A DNA stretch of 64,000 bases from Vitellaria paradoxa (lineage: Eukaryota > Streptophyta > Magnoliopsida > Ericales > Sapotaceae): assembly GCA_019916065.1 (NCBI GenBank), contig CM034236.1:48739690-48803689 (forward strand), read 5' to 3'. Within the stretch, counting starts at the first letter, position 1. Every line of letters starts with the position of its first letter. Of the stretch, positions 49,630-61,290 are shown in pieces. Both the position numbers and the translations under genes were made by a program. A model generated the notes under the pieces. That model searched no databases. It was not told where the DNA came from and saw only the letters and a program-made list of their open reading frames with translations.

Positions 49630-50557
49630 TTGGGCATAGGGAGCCTAGCCCCTTTTGGTCAGATGATAGTTCTGTCCATATATGCTTACAAACTTACACC
49701 ATATTCCTTGACTTGCATCTCTATCTATACATGTTATTATCTTGTCTCGACAACATACTGTGAAGAGTTGGACTAGACGATTTTGAAATCAGAACATAGA
49801 TGTTAACTACGTTCAAATTACTCCAAGGAGAAAGCTGTCACAGATGAATTAATTAAGTATAAGAGTGGCAGTTGGTAGAGATTCAATATATATATATATA
49901 TATTTGTTATGCCTAACGAAATGATATAGATTCAACATATATATATATATATATAAACACGTCCGGTTGAGATATATAGATACAATTCATATATTGCTCA
50001 AAGCAAAACGGTAAGATTGTTCTTTTCACTACAAGGGATCCCATACATGCATTTAGCTACCAAATCATGTGATTTTCTTGTTTGGACTACACTCACAATT
50101 AGCATATTCCAAGATCACTCTGATAAATTCTCCGAAGTCTTAACATTGGTCAAAGGTTTTTATTTTTATTTATTTATTTATCCCTTCGAGAGGTGAAGTT
50201 AGTATATATCTTCTATTTTTACCTAATTATGCCAAGCGTTTATAGGGTATTATGCTATGTGTTAGAAGCCGTTTTGGAGATTTTAACAACGCTATATAAT
50301 TTCTCTTATCCGTAGTTTACAAGGTATTTGCAACTTCAAATGTGTGGCCCAAACACTTGGCATAATACATAATTCATTTGCACGAGAATGATTGGAAAAA
50401 AACAATAAACACGTTAATAATTGAAGGGTTTATTGCAATGTTATCCTTAAGCTCAAATGATAAGATTTACCCCTTCATCAATTATATTTGAATCACTATG
50501 GTGATTGACAAGTGGTTCCATCAATGTGAGACATGCAGACCCTCCTTCCCCTACTCC

Positions 50558-50606
<49 letters not shown>

Positions 50607-52479
50607 GTTCCCATAAAGATTTTATTATACCACCGGTGTTATTGGGGAATTAGCACATTGATTTTGGATTATGAAAGTTTAACAGTGTTTTCACACCAAA
50701 GAGAGAAGGGATTACATCGATTTGATTAACAGATTGTTGTTATCTTCCAGTTGGTAGGTAAGCTATTGTTGAAACACAGGCCAATAAAATCTTTTAACTA
50801 ATTCAATTTAATTAATTCCATGACAATGACCAGTCTCCTCTCTGCATCTTGATTTGATGAAGTGTGCCCTAATTTTCAATGACTGTTGTCAAATCTCATG
50901 TATTTTTCTTCCGGGAATAAGTACAAATTAACTAGTGCTCTGTATCACATCGAAATGAACTTTGATCATTTTAATTGGTCCATAGTGTAACATAAACGAT
51001 TGGAGAAAATACTAAGTCATTTTTGTACATGAAAAATCATAATATGTGCCACAAGTCGGATTTTATCTCTATTAATTAATATATTTGAATTTATTAATAA
51101 ATTTAACTAAATTTATGGATTAATATAACATAATTTATCAATAAATATCAGTGCCAGATGTTACTAAGTTTGCATACTCTTTTATCAACATTTATTTGTC
51201 AATAAATACCCAAAACAAAAAAAAAAAAAAAATCACTATTTCCATACCATAAAGCTCATGTAAGTAGAAATTCCACGAGGCCTACTTTTACTGAGGTGCG
51301 CTGGAGCTATGGTATTGGTGAACTTCTGAGTAATTGTTATATAGTTTTGTAATACTCTTAATTTCAACGCGTAGGTTATAGTCAAAGGCCCTACACTGTC
51401 TAATCTGGTATTAATTTTCAAAATACAAACATATACTTCTAGATCTGTATTAAAAAGAAAAAAAAAATTATGAGTGACCAGATCTAAACCCCGTTTGAAA
51501 AGTTTAGTAAATTTTTCTTTTTATTATTATTTTTTTAAATATTTAGATTATTTGAACTAATTTGTTTGCATTTCAGTTAATTTCTGAAATTAAATAAATT
51601 TTTTAGTGACTGATAAATCCACCAGGTCTTTTAACTTTTAGTTCCTTAATTTTTTTTTTTTTTTTTTTGTCTTTTTTTTCAAAATGTTTAAAATTACACT
51701 TTTAAATTTTTAATTATTTGTAAATCATGAAAACTAAATCTGTTAAATCTCATGTATTTCTTTCTGCTGGCTGTTAAGTAGTGCAAAACTAATAGAAGGC
51801 ACAGGCTCATCACCTTGCTAATGATTTCTCAGTCTCTCGACCCAAAAAAGTTTCAAGTGAATATACACAAAATAACGTCAAAAATCTTTCATGGTTCTTG
51901 ATCCTCCAAATCTTGATTATATGACCTCATAATCCCTCATATCCATTCACCTTCTTATCAATTGCAGAACTTTCATTTAAAGTTGACGCCATCTTAGTTC
52001 CACGTACCGCGGCAAGTTTAAAAGGTCGGAATTGGGTCTTGGGAGCCGACAATCACAACGGCACTCATAATTAAATTTTCGTAACGCTACAACATTCGGG
52101 TAAATTATTTGTTGGCACTAATATTATATTATATATTAACATGACAAAGCATATTTTATTAATTTCTAAAAAATTAGTAATAAATTTTGAAAAAATCAAA
52201 ATGATGAAAACAAGAGGGAAAATGAATCTATGCAAAGATGAATATATAAAAAAGCAAGCAACGTTCTTATAAAGTTAACTAAAAGGAGCTCCCCCAAAAA
52301 AAAAAAAAAAAATGATAAACTCGTTGTGTTTTCATAATGAAAATTCTAAGTAAAATAAATTTTGGAGTTTAGAACTATATTTTTAAGATTGAATCCTCCC
52401 CCTTGATAGAATTTTGTTTTATCAAAGGATAACCTCCTAGGGTACAATGATCTTTATTGAGCATGAATAAAAATAGTAA
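48331..52479. other. Non-genic stretch
   Basis: AT-rich, with (TA)n at 48348-48366, 49598-49620, 49886-49902 and 49937-49953. A weak inverted repeat AATTATGCCAAGCGTTT / AAACACTTGGCATAAT brackets about 50226-50370. No gene recognised. Confidence 0.5.
50561..50602. repeat. (TC)n microsatellite, 42 bp
   Basis: Uninterrupted TC dinucleotides. Confidence 0.95.
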
Positions 52480-52497
52480 TTTATGTGCCTATTTAAA

Positions 52498-52664
52498 TCT
52501 TTTTATATCTCAAGGTGTTCGGACCAAATTACGCGCACCTCGACTAATCCCTGATGGCCCTGAAATTAACGAGTAAGTGAACCTCTAGTGGTCCTAAGGA
52601 AATTTGAACTAGTGACTACTGGAGAGTAAACCTAAGGTCTTATCAGTTGATTTAACTCTCAGGA
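52498..52664 (-). mobile_element. tRNA-derived SINE, 167 bp
   Basis: On the minus strand GAGTTAAATCAACTGATAAG resembles a diverged box A and AGTTCAAATTTCC a box B with an extra base, spaced like the head of a tRNA-derived SINE. The body ends in an A/T-rich tail. It is flanked by an 18-bp duplication with two mismatches (TTTATGTGCCTATTTAAA at 52480-52497, TTTATGTACCCATTTAAA at 52665-52682). It is a different family from the 35.9 kb SINE and older. Confidence 0.75.
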
Positions 52665-52682
52665 TTTATGTACCCATTTAAA

Positions 52683-54600
52683 CTAACTAATGCTACACTT
52701 ATACCCTTTCTCTTACACCCTGCTTACATCTCACTGATTATGACAGGTCATGACCAGTGCATTCTATTCAAAATCATTACCGCCGTTGAATGTCACCTTC
52801 TATGTGCAGTTGTGATTATTTTCAATTAAACTATACTGGTCATGATCCGTTATAACCAATGAAGTGTAAAAATGAAATAAGAGAGAGAATGTAAGTGTAA
52901 CATTACTAATTTAAACTGAGTTCTTATGCGGGATCCTCTCTTTGCAATGCAAGTTTGCAAAGTAAAATAACGTATAATATTCTCCGCCGCCCTATTGCTC
53001 ATTTCATGAATTTTTCTTGCAATACTAGGATGGGCTTCAACACACATATGGCTAATTTATCCATGTGTGTGTATATATACAACCAAATGTGTAACACATG
53101 TTGACAATTCAATCATCTTGACTTTTTAGCTCTTAATACAATGCGTGCGAGCAACGCAGCGAGGAAGTGTTTGATAGGACATTTGATCAGTTTGAAGTTA
53201 TACAAATTTATATTAATTTGTAAAAGTCAGTGTTTTACACTTTGTGCAATAAATAAAAAATTTAAATTTTATATTTTTCATAATTTATATTTATAAAATT
53301 TTGTATTTTTTTTTGCTCCAAACAGTTTATCTAATACAACAAAAAAAATGTCTTTGAATTAACAAAAATAAAAGAAAGAACACAAATTCTTAATAATCTA
53401 AATTGTATTGATAAAACTAAATCAATAAAATTAAAATTGCAAAGGTCTTATTTATAATAGAAAACTGATCCAAATTAAAACAAGCTTCCTATAAATTTGT
53501 CTAATCAAATTTTAAAAATAAATATTATTCTAATTTTTAAAGATTACAAAATAATGCTAATCATTATAAGCTGAACCTTTCCCTCGGTAAGAGAAATTTA
53601 AAGAACTTAATCTAATCTCTTATCTACATTGGAGAGCTTATGGGAGAAAGAGATCATCTTCTAACTATTAAGAGTCCATAGTCGAATGGCTCAGAGGTGG
53701 AGATAGAAACCTTCTCTCCACCTAAAAATCATTTGTAATAGCCCTCACCTGTGAACTTCTTTAAATCTAATTGCGATGATACTTTCTCCCTCCTTTCAAA
53801 AAAAACTACAACTTACACTATTATCCTTAGATATTCTGGTGGTTTAGTTTTAGACATCAATTATGATTGTTTATGTATTCTTGACTCTTATTACAAAAGT
53901 TTGAGTTAACAGAGTTGCTTATTATATAGTAAATTATCGAAGAGAATTAAAAATATTATTTTTGAAAGCGATACTCATGAAATTATCACTGCTATATAGA
54001 CTCTCTTCATGAAAAATTTCAACGGAAAAAAAAAGGTATACTAATCTTAAATTAAATTTAAAAAAATAATTCAAAAGAACAAGAAACAATATATAATAAA
54101 TTCGTCTACATATGGGAGTGTTGGGGGAGGCAGAATTAAGGCCACAAGTTTCGGGGCAGTGGCTTCATAGTTGGGGATGGGGACGTATAAATAACTTTAC
54201 ACGTTTTTCTACGTGATAAGCCCTCTCCTTGACACATATAATGATTGTTTTGAACAGCAGGTCTTGCAGGAATTAAAGCAGGGAGGAGCACGACCCCCCA
54301 ACAAAGATTATTCTTTTAGTAAACTTGATTGCTACTATCATTATCAATTCTTAATCAATTAGCTATCTATTCTTCCCACCACTCCCTATTAAAGAATTCA
54401 TACGCAAATCAAATACAATCAATGGAGCCAATTATATGTACAATGCTTTAATTCCACTCCCCAAACTCAAACTTGTCAAACCCCTGTAATTACAAAGATG
54501 CCCATTTGATAAATAACAATAATAATAATAATAATAATAATGTGGTCAAATCGTATTTGAATTTCCCTGACTGAGAAAAGGTATGATCTGGGGGGTAAAT
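52683..54600. other. Non-genic stretch upstream of the Dof gene
   Basis: AT-rich, no gene seen; (AAT/ATA)n at about 54517-54541. The last part is the distal promoter of the Dof gene. Confidence 0.5.
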
Positions 54601-54621
54601 TAGGAAATAGGAGAATTAAAG

Positions 54622-54633
54622 TCCTATATATAT
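54622..54633 (+). promoter_or_regulatory. Candidate TATA box of the Dof gene
   Basis: CCTATATATATT lies about 375 bp before the ATG. A second candidate, GTATTTAAAGC, is at 54721-54731. Either would give a long 5' UTR containing the CT repeat at 54822-54844. A CT-rich leader is common in plant regulatory genes. Confidence 0.4.
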
Positions 54634-54821
54634 TCCCGCCACAAAAACCAAATTGCAAATCTAAAACCAAACTAATATTGTTATTTTTAAAAAAGCTAGA
54701 CAAAGCGACTTCGCTATTCTGGTATTTAAAGCTTGCCTACCCCTCCAGTCCTCTATTCTTTTACATTCAAAAAGACCTCCCCAGCAAAATACATATACTC
54801 AGCCGATCAGCTAAGGCAAGT

Positions 54822-54844
54822 CCTCTCTCTCTCTCTCTCTCTCT
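54822..54844. repeat. (CT)n in the Dof 5' leader
   Basis: About 11 CT dinucleotides, probably transcribed. Confidence 0.9.
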
Positions 54845-55002
54845 GTGAGATCAGATCACACCGTGACACACAACAACAAAACCAACTTTCTTTAGCTTTT
54901 CCCACAACTAAAAAGGACTAACCCATCTTTGCTTTTCTTGTTTTTGGATTGTTGTAGATCATCTACAAAGAAGAAAAAAAAGAACAAAAAAAGAAAAAAA
55001 AA

Positions 55003-56019
55003 ATGATTCAAGAGCTGTTGGGAGGTGCTGGACTTATAGGAGGAGAGAGAAAAATCTCCATTACTGGTGTTTTAGAGGGCTCATCGCCCTCACTTTCACC
55101 TTCTCCTTCACCTTCTCTTTCACCATCACCTTCTCCTTCTTCTTCCTCCGCCGCCACCGCCGCCCCACCTAGCTCCACCTCAGCCTCAGACAACCAAAAC
55201 CAGCTGAGATGCCCGCGCTGTGATTCTACCAACACAAAGTTCTGCTACTACAACAACTACAACCTGACTCAGCCCCGCCACTTCTGCAAGACCTGCCGCC
55301 GCTACTGGACTAAAGGAGGCGCTCTCCGCAACGTCCCGATCGGCGGCGGTTGCCGGAAGAACAAGAACGTTAGCGTCGCGGCGACGGTTGGAAAGTCAAC
55401 CGCTGGAAGGTTGAAGTGCTCAACTGATCAGATTGGAAAATCTGGGCTGCTTGATGGCTTCAGCCAGGAGTTAGCACCAAACCCAATTCTGTGGTCTTCA
55501 CCGCAGAATTCCCACCTCCTGGCCTTATTGAGAGCCAACCAGAACACAAACCCTAACCCTAGCCCCATATCAAATTCTGTCACCGTGAAGGAGGAAAGTC
55601 TGATGATTGGATCCCATTTGAACTCGGAAACTGCGGTTGCGACGGGTGGGTTGAGTGCTCGGGCACTTGGGTCGGATCCATTTAACCTGCAGGTTCCTTC
55701 TATGGGTCTGTGCAGCCCCTTTTGGAGAAGCAATCAACACCGAATTACTCAACAACAGCAGCAACAGCATAATGGGTTTGTACTTGGTGAAGTTCAAAAC
55801 AGTTCTGGGATTCAAGACCTGTATCAAAGGCTCAGATCATCAGCTAACTATTATCCAGTTCATTCTCAGGTCCTTCTCAGCAATGTGGGTTCTTCTTCAT
55901 CTTCTTCGTCTTCTGCCACTATTTTTGAGTCAGCTCCAGTTGTTACAAGTGAAATGGCTTACTGGAACCCGGCCCTTTCATGGTCTGATCAACCAACAAC
56001 CAATGGTGCTTATCCTTAA
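55003..56019 (+). CDS. Dof-type zinc-finger transcription factor
   Basis: An uninterrupted 338-codon frame. The ATG follows an A-rich leader and is the first in frame. The Dof domain spans residues 68-121 with CX2CX21CX2C cysteines at 70, 73, 95 and 98 and the signature [19 protein letters not shown], continuing to [20 protein letters not shown]. Dof proteins are plant-specific nuclear factors that bind AAAG cores. The N-terminus MIQELLGG precedes a Ser/Pro-rich low-complexity stretch (about 27-60). The C-terminal half is Ser/Asn/Gln-rich, with short poly-Gln and poly-Ser tracts, and ends [12 protein letters not shown]; such regions usually carry activation or interaction functions. Which Dof subgroup it belongs to, and hence its process, cannot be decided here. 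The gene reads as intact. Confidence 0.95.
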   Translation: MIQELLGGAGLIGGERKISITGVLEGSSPSLSPSPSPSLSPSPSPSSSSAATAAPPSSTSASDNQNQLRCPRCDSTNTKFCYYNNYNLTQPRHFCKTCRRYWTKGGALRNVPIGGGCRKNKNVSVAATVGKSTAGRLKCSTDQIGKSGLLDGFSQELAPNPILWSSPQNSHLLALLRANQNTNPNPSPISNSVTVKEESLMIGSHLNSETAVATGGLSARALGSDPFNLQVPSMGLCSPFWRSNQHRITQQQQQQHNGFVLGEVQNSSGIQDLYQRLRSSANYYPVHSQVLLSNVGSSSSSSSSATIFESAPVVTSEMAYWNPALSWSDQPTTNGAYP

Positions 56020-56871
56020 GAGCACCTTTTTTTTTTTTTTTTTTAAACTTTATAAGCTAGGGTTTGTTGTTCTTGTTATGGAATATGAATATCACCGTAG
56101 AATCAGTCCTTTTTTTTTTTTTCTAATTTGATTTTCTTTGATGTATGCATGTGTGTTTTAAAGTGTGTTTGGTTTACGAGGGTGTACCATGGACCAAGAA
56201 GTGTTGAAAATGGAGCAATAGTAGGTCTTTTCAAGTGCTTTTGCCGTTGCAGATTGCATATGTTTGTTTTTTTTTTTCTTTTTTTTTTTTTTTGCGCATA
56301 AGATATCATGGGTGTAGGCCTTCAATTTTCTAGCTGTACTGGTCAAGTTGATTTCACCTTAAACAGGAGAGGAAAAGACGTATATATATATATATTGACT
56401 TCTGGCACTATTTTTCTAGTACGTAGTACAGGGAATTTGGAATAAAATATAGGACAAAGAATAAATTTCCAGATGGGAGAATATATAACTTCTTGGTTAA
56501 CACAATGTTTTAGGTCTCTTTTTCATGTACAAATACACAAACACACTCACATACATATCTTTACAGGTGGTGATAGTGGTGGTGGCCTGGAATTAGTGGC
56601 AGATGAAGATTCGTTCATTATTTTGTTATGACTTATGAGAGAGTTAAAAAAAATGAATGAATGAATGAACGAAGGGTTAAAACAGGCAGTGCAAAGAGTT
56701 TCCTTAAAAACAGCAATTTGATATTTACTGGGGGTAGGATTCCACTTGCTGCCTTATGCAAGAGACTTGTGTCTGCTTCTCTGAAATTGATGACATATAT
56801 TCCCTCTCACATAACTTCAAACTCAGCACCCCCACCTCCCTCCTCTTAAACACACAGATCAACGTTTGTAG

Positions 56872-56936
<65 letters not shown>

Positions 56937-58210
56937 CTGTGTTTGTGTGTGCAAGAGTTTCTTTATTTCTGAAAACTTTGCCACATTGTGCCAGTAAGAA
57001 GTTATAGGTAATGTAGCTAATAATTTCAGTCATGGATTTGCCTAATTATTCATAGATCTCCAAGCACTACACTACCTGGGGATGAAAGTACATGTACTAT
57101 TTCCTTGTGGATTAATCCGCGAAGTTTTATGACTTTTGAACCTTTCAATAATTTAACCACCAAGCTAGATTTCTTTCAAAAAACTAAAAAAAAATTACAA
57201 CTGCCACTATAAATAATATTAGATAAACAAAAATACATTAATAAAACTTAATTAATTTATAAAACCAATACATCATCAAAAAAAAAAAAATTTACAAATT
57301 AACATCAACAAAGAAAATTTAATTCTATATACATATTCAATGATCTAGAAATTAAAATCGCACTCAATATATAACTTTTTATATTACAAAAACCATCAAT
57401 AACTAAATATTTGTAGCGAACTTTAATTTTATCTTTCAACATATATGAGTGAGGCATTTTCAAAAATTCATCTCCCATCTTGTTGTAAAATTTTATTTTA
57501 GCAACACTACATGTTCTTTGCTTGTGATGTAAACTAATACCATTTTTTTTTCCAACTATTAACTTTGCTCCTTTTAGTTTTAATTTATTTTCATTTTTTT
57601 ATTTTTATTTTTTTGCAGTTTCATAAGTGTTAATTTGATGTTAAGCTGTCGATAATAATTTGAAATTTTAAAATATTTGGCTACGGTAATATTTTTATAT
57701 ATATGGTTAAACTTGTAATACCATTAAAACTTTAGACGTAATGGTGGGGTATTTGGTGGAATCCTATTTCCTAGTACTACTATATGTTCTTATCTCCACA
57801 ACATCACTCATAAGAGTACAAAATACTAAAAGTGTGAATAATGTTAATAAATTGAATTAATCAAATCTGAAATTATAAGGCCATATTTATAATAACTAAG
57901 ATATTTAATTTTAATCATAACTAAGATAAGTTTCTTAATTCTGTAATAAAGATTTTTAGTCGATTTTGAAAACAACTCTAATCCTAGTTTTTAAAGGATT
58001 ACAATACGCTTTTGATCCAAAATCAAAAAACAATAATTAAATTAAAATACCCTAATCATATTCTAAGTAAGATTTAAATTTGGTTTGTTTTCTTACTCGT
58101 TTCGCATGTAAGCCTCTCCCAAGATGCCAGAAACTCCCCCTCTAAGTATCCTGCAACAATTTTGGACTACATATATATTTGTTGTTTTGTATCATTAACT
58201 ATATATATAT
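56020..58210. other. Dof 3' UTR and non-genic flank
   Basis: Homopolymer T runs follow the stop; AATAAA-like signals are near 56440-56465. From 57100 on the DNA is AT-rich with no gene recognised. Confidence 0.5.
56876..56936. repeat. Compound (CT)n(TA)n microsatellite, 61 bp
   Basis: About 18 CT followed by about 12 TA dinucleotides without interruption. Confidence 0.95.
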
Positions 58211-58401
58211 TAGTTAGAGAATATTCTACATCTTCTTAGTGCAATATTCTATGTTTGGTTAGAATTATATTTTATTCCATTAATCAGCATAGTATTACCT
58301 TATTTAGGGTTTTCCTAACTTTATAAATAGGACCTTTTCTTCTATTGTACGTCATTGTATTATTCAAATATAAATTACAGATATTTTTCATCATCCTAAC
58401 A
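58211..58401 (+). repeat. Possible solo LTR of a Copia-type element
   Basis: Starts TAGTTAGAGAATATTCTACA (probably a mutated TG start), has a promoter-like TTTATAAATAGG near 58322, and ends TCATCCTAACA. The layout is that of a short plant Copia LTR. No second LTR or primer site is adjacent, and the target duplication is not clear. Confidence 0.35.
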
Positions 58402-58506
58402 ATTATTATTATTACTTACTTTTCAGTTCATTTATAAAATTCAAAAAATTGAAATGTTTTAATTAAAAAGTTTTATTTTATTTATTTATTTATTATTATT
58501 TTTTTT

Positions 58507-58722
58507 TTGGGGAGGTATCCAAAGGACACAAAGCAACCTGTCTCTTTCTACATGGACCTTGATCGCATGCTCACAATACAATGCCAAAATCCAGTCAACA
58601 CCATGCTTTGGGCTGCAAAGCAACGAGCTAGACCTGCTGAAGTACCACCCTTAAATTGCCTAAAATCCACATCCAAAGAACCCGAAAACACAGAACTGAA
58701 CCCACATTTGGATTGGAGTTAA
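58507..58722 (+). other. Coding-like fragment, function unknown
   Basis: A higher-GC patch with a 71-codon plus-strand frame (contains MDLDRMLTIQCQNPVNTMLW) and a 56-codon minus-strand frame. The codon texture looks protein-derived but I recognise no family and cannot decide the strand. It may be an exon remnant or the 3' part of the locus whose terminal exon is at 59009-59138. Confidence 0.25.
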
Positions 58723-59008
58723 ATGACGTTTAGAAGCAGCAGCTGCAAACAAACTAAAAATTGAAGATTTAAGCAGTATGACAAAGAGGGTAAATCTTTA
58801 TTAAGATTATGACTAGGGAAATTTTTTAAAGCATTGACAATTTTAAAACCTTTGCCTTTACCCAGTTCCCCCCCCCCGGGGGGGTTTTTTTTTTCAAGTG
58901 ACAGTCACTCCATCGTGACTGAATTATTACAAATGAAAAAAAAAAGAAAAAGAAATTAAAAAAAAATCACAGAAGGAAATGTCAATTGTTACAACAGGAA
59001 GAATCCTA

Positions 59009-59138
59009 CTATGGGCGTGCCTTGCCACAAAACGATGCATTTGGAGGGATATCATACTCTGTGATAGTGCAGAAATTTCGTGGTCCTTCAATCCGAGCCT
59101 TCGCTGACTTGCCCTCCCGGAGAATGACGGAACTCTCC
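59009..59138 (-). CDS. Terminal exon of an unrecognised protein gene (partial)
   Basis: On the minus strand an acceptor TTTTAG is followed by a 130-nt frame: one base completing a codon, then 42 residues and a TAG stop. It encodes KSAKARIEGPRNFCTITEYD and ends CGKARP. The GC content and residue mix look like a genuine exon, and the stop gives a natural C-terminus. I cannot name the family. The upstream side of the intron would lie in or beyond the Gypsy LTR, which begins within a few bases of the acceptor. The rest of the gene is therefore either beyond the window, with the retroelement sitting in the intron, or lost. Confidence 0.45.
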
Positions 59139-59144
59139 CTAAAA

Positions 59145-60637
59145 TGTCACCGGTGTGGTGCCTGCCAAATCAATATCTATATTTCCCGTTTGATTGGACT
59201 TAATTTGTTACACTTTTATTCACTTAATTACACTTTTACATAGCATATAAATGAGATAAAACTCTTATTTTATGCAGATTTCATCTTCATTCCTCAATAC
59301 AAAGAATGTGTTGCAATTTCATCACAATTAAAAGAGGATTTGAGCTCATTAAAGTGTAAAGAAGAAGGAATGAAGAATGGAAGCACAGAGGATTCATGAT
59401 ACAACACATAATCCTATTTGAATATCTTGAGCAAAGGAGGAAATGCATATTCGAATACAGCCAAGCAGTATTCGAATACTGGGACTGTTGGCAGAAAACA
59501 GATTCCACGTGATTTTACAGATTTGAAGGAATGCAATCTGGAGAAAAGAGAAAGTGGAGGGGTGGCGTCACATGATCCACACCCACTCATACATTCACAG
59601 AGATATACACACGGAGAGATATACTTGGAGGACAGAGAATTTTTGGGAGAGTTTTTAGAGAGAGAGTTTTTTTTTTGGGGTTCAAGTTTTTTTTTTAGTT
59701 TTTCTTCTTCTTCGTTTTCTCTGGTTTTTGATTCTGCAGATTTTGATTTCAATTCTAGTTTTAATTTTCAGTTTACTGTAATTAGATTTTAGTTCTACAA
59801 CACTTTACAATTCCATTCCTGTAATTAGATTTCATTTTGAATTAAAGAATAAATTTCCATTTCTAGCTTTGAAGGTCATGTCTCTGTTCTTCATTTCTGT
59901 TATTCATTTTCTTAAGATGATCGGCTAGTTTTTCTTAGGCCAAGGCAAGGACAATGTCCTGTCCAATGATTTCCAAGATGCCGTTCTTCATGGATTAATT
60001 TTGAGTTCTTTGGTTATCAATCTTAGTTGTATCTAATTACTCTCGAAATCAATGGTTCAATGTCCGATTAACACTTGTTTACATATTTTATCAATGAGTT
60101 CATAGAAGTTGCTGAATTCAGAACTCTTATTGCAAATATGTATGGAAGTTGCTAGAATTAGATCTTCTATAGTCTTCATGATAGATTATGCACATCACTT
60201 GTTTGATCCATGGCTTGTATCATTTGAAATTAATTTTCTCCAAACATTAGAACAACTAGAATTGATGATCTATTCACTCTTGGTATTTTGAGATTGATTT
60301 GGATAGGCATTGGAATTGTCTTACCCATCTTTTAATATCAAGTTTTATTTAAGTTTAGTTTTCATTTCAAAACCCATTTCCAAAGCCATCAAAAATTCCA
60401 AACCAGATTTTCAATTCTGTTTACCATTCATGTGAGCCATGTTTTGCCTCTTTAATCCATTTGATTCAAACATGATTTTGCTTCCTAGATCCCTGTGGAT
60501 ATGACCTGGTTCTTACCAGTTAATTGTGCTACAATGAAACCTTGCACTTGGGGGAGTTTGTCTTAATTTTCCTTACTCAACACCTTTAAAATCTGAATTT
60601 GCATCTTTATTTACATTTGAGAGTGAGGTAAAGCACA
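59145..60637 (+). repeat. 5' LTR of the Gypsy element (about 1.5 kb)
   Basis: The end at ...AAGCACA (60637) is set by the primer site four bases later. The start is less certain: TGTCACCGG at 59145 or TGTGGTGCC at 59154 both begin with TG. The length fits Athila LTRs. No gene lies within; its open frames (up to 124 codons, both strands) are chance. Confidence 0.65.
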
Positions 60638-60641
60638 ATTT

Positions 60642-60659
60642 TGGCGCCGTTGCCGGGGA
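60642..60659 (+). other. Primer-binding site (tRNA-Asp)
   Basis: TGGCGCCGTTGCCGGGGA is complementary to the 3' end of plant tRNA-Asp and is the standard primer site of Athila-type Gypsy elements. Confidence 0.95.
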
Positions 60660-61290
60660 TCTTTGAAAAGTAATGGTGTTTTGAACTCTTGGAGCAAGGA
60701 TTGGCAACATTACTCACCACCATCTTCAACAACAAAGCTACTCAAGGCATTGGGTAACTTTGTTCCATTCTTATTTCCACCTCTAGTTTCATTTTTATAG
60801 GTTTTTATTTTTAGTTTTAGTGTTTAAATTGTAGTTTCTGATTTTGACAAAAAAAATCTGAGTTTAGTGCTGTATTTTGTTTTGGATATCTAAATTTCTG
60901 AGTTGTTGATTTTCTGTGCTGAAATTTGATTTCTGAAATTTTGATATTCGCATCTGCTGCATATGATATTCGAATGCCTGAGTTTAACTCTGAATTGCTG
61001 ATCTGTTTTGCTATCATATTGCATTAAATCTGATGAGTTTATGTGTGTGTGCAATCTGTTAACAGAAGAGTTGTTCAGAATTTTGTGACAAGTAGTTGAA
61101 AAATCTGATTTCATTTGCTGAAATTCATCTTTGAATTTTTGTTTGACTTACTGAAAATTTGCATTGAGTTGCTGTACATTCTGCTGCAATTTGTTAGAGG
61201 AAGAGGTCTGATTTTTCTTTGTGAATTGGTGATTTAGTTGTGAAGTTTGGAGGTTAGGTTGGAGTATATTCAAATCTGAATTTTCTGTGC

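Noticed and set aside
50226..50370. Inverted repeat suggesting a MITE or miRNA hairpin
   Set aside because: The arms are only about 16 bp with mismatches, and no target duplication or known miRNA was seen.
55008..55827. Antisense open frames over the Dof gene
   Set aside because: They are shadows of the real coding strand, low complexity opposite the Ser/Pro tract.
59414..59792. 112- and 124-codon frames on opposite strands in the Gypsy LTR
   Set aside because: Both are in LTR sequence, low complexity (Phe/Ser or Lys/Glu runs), and no protein is expected there.
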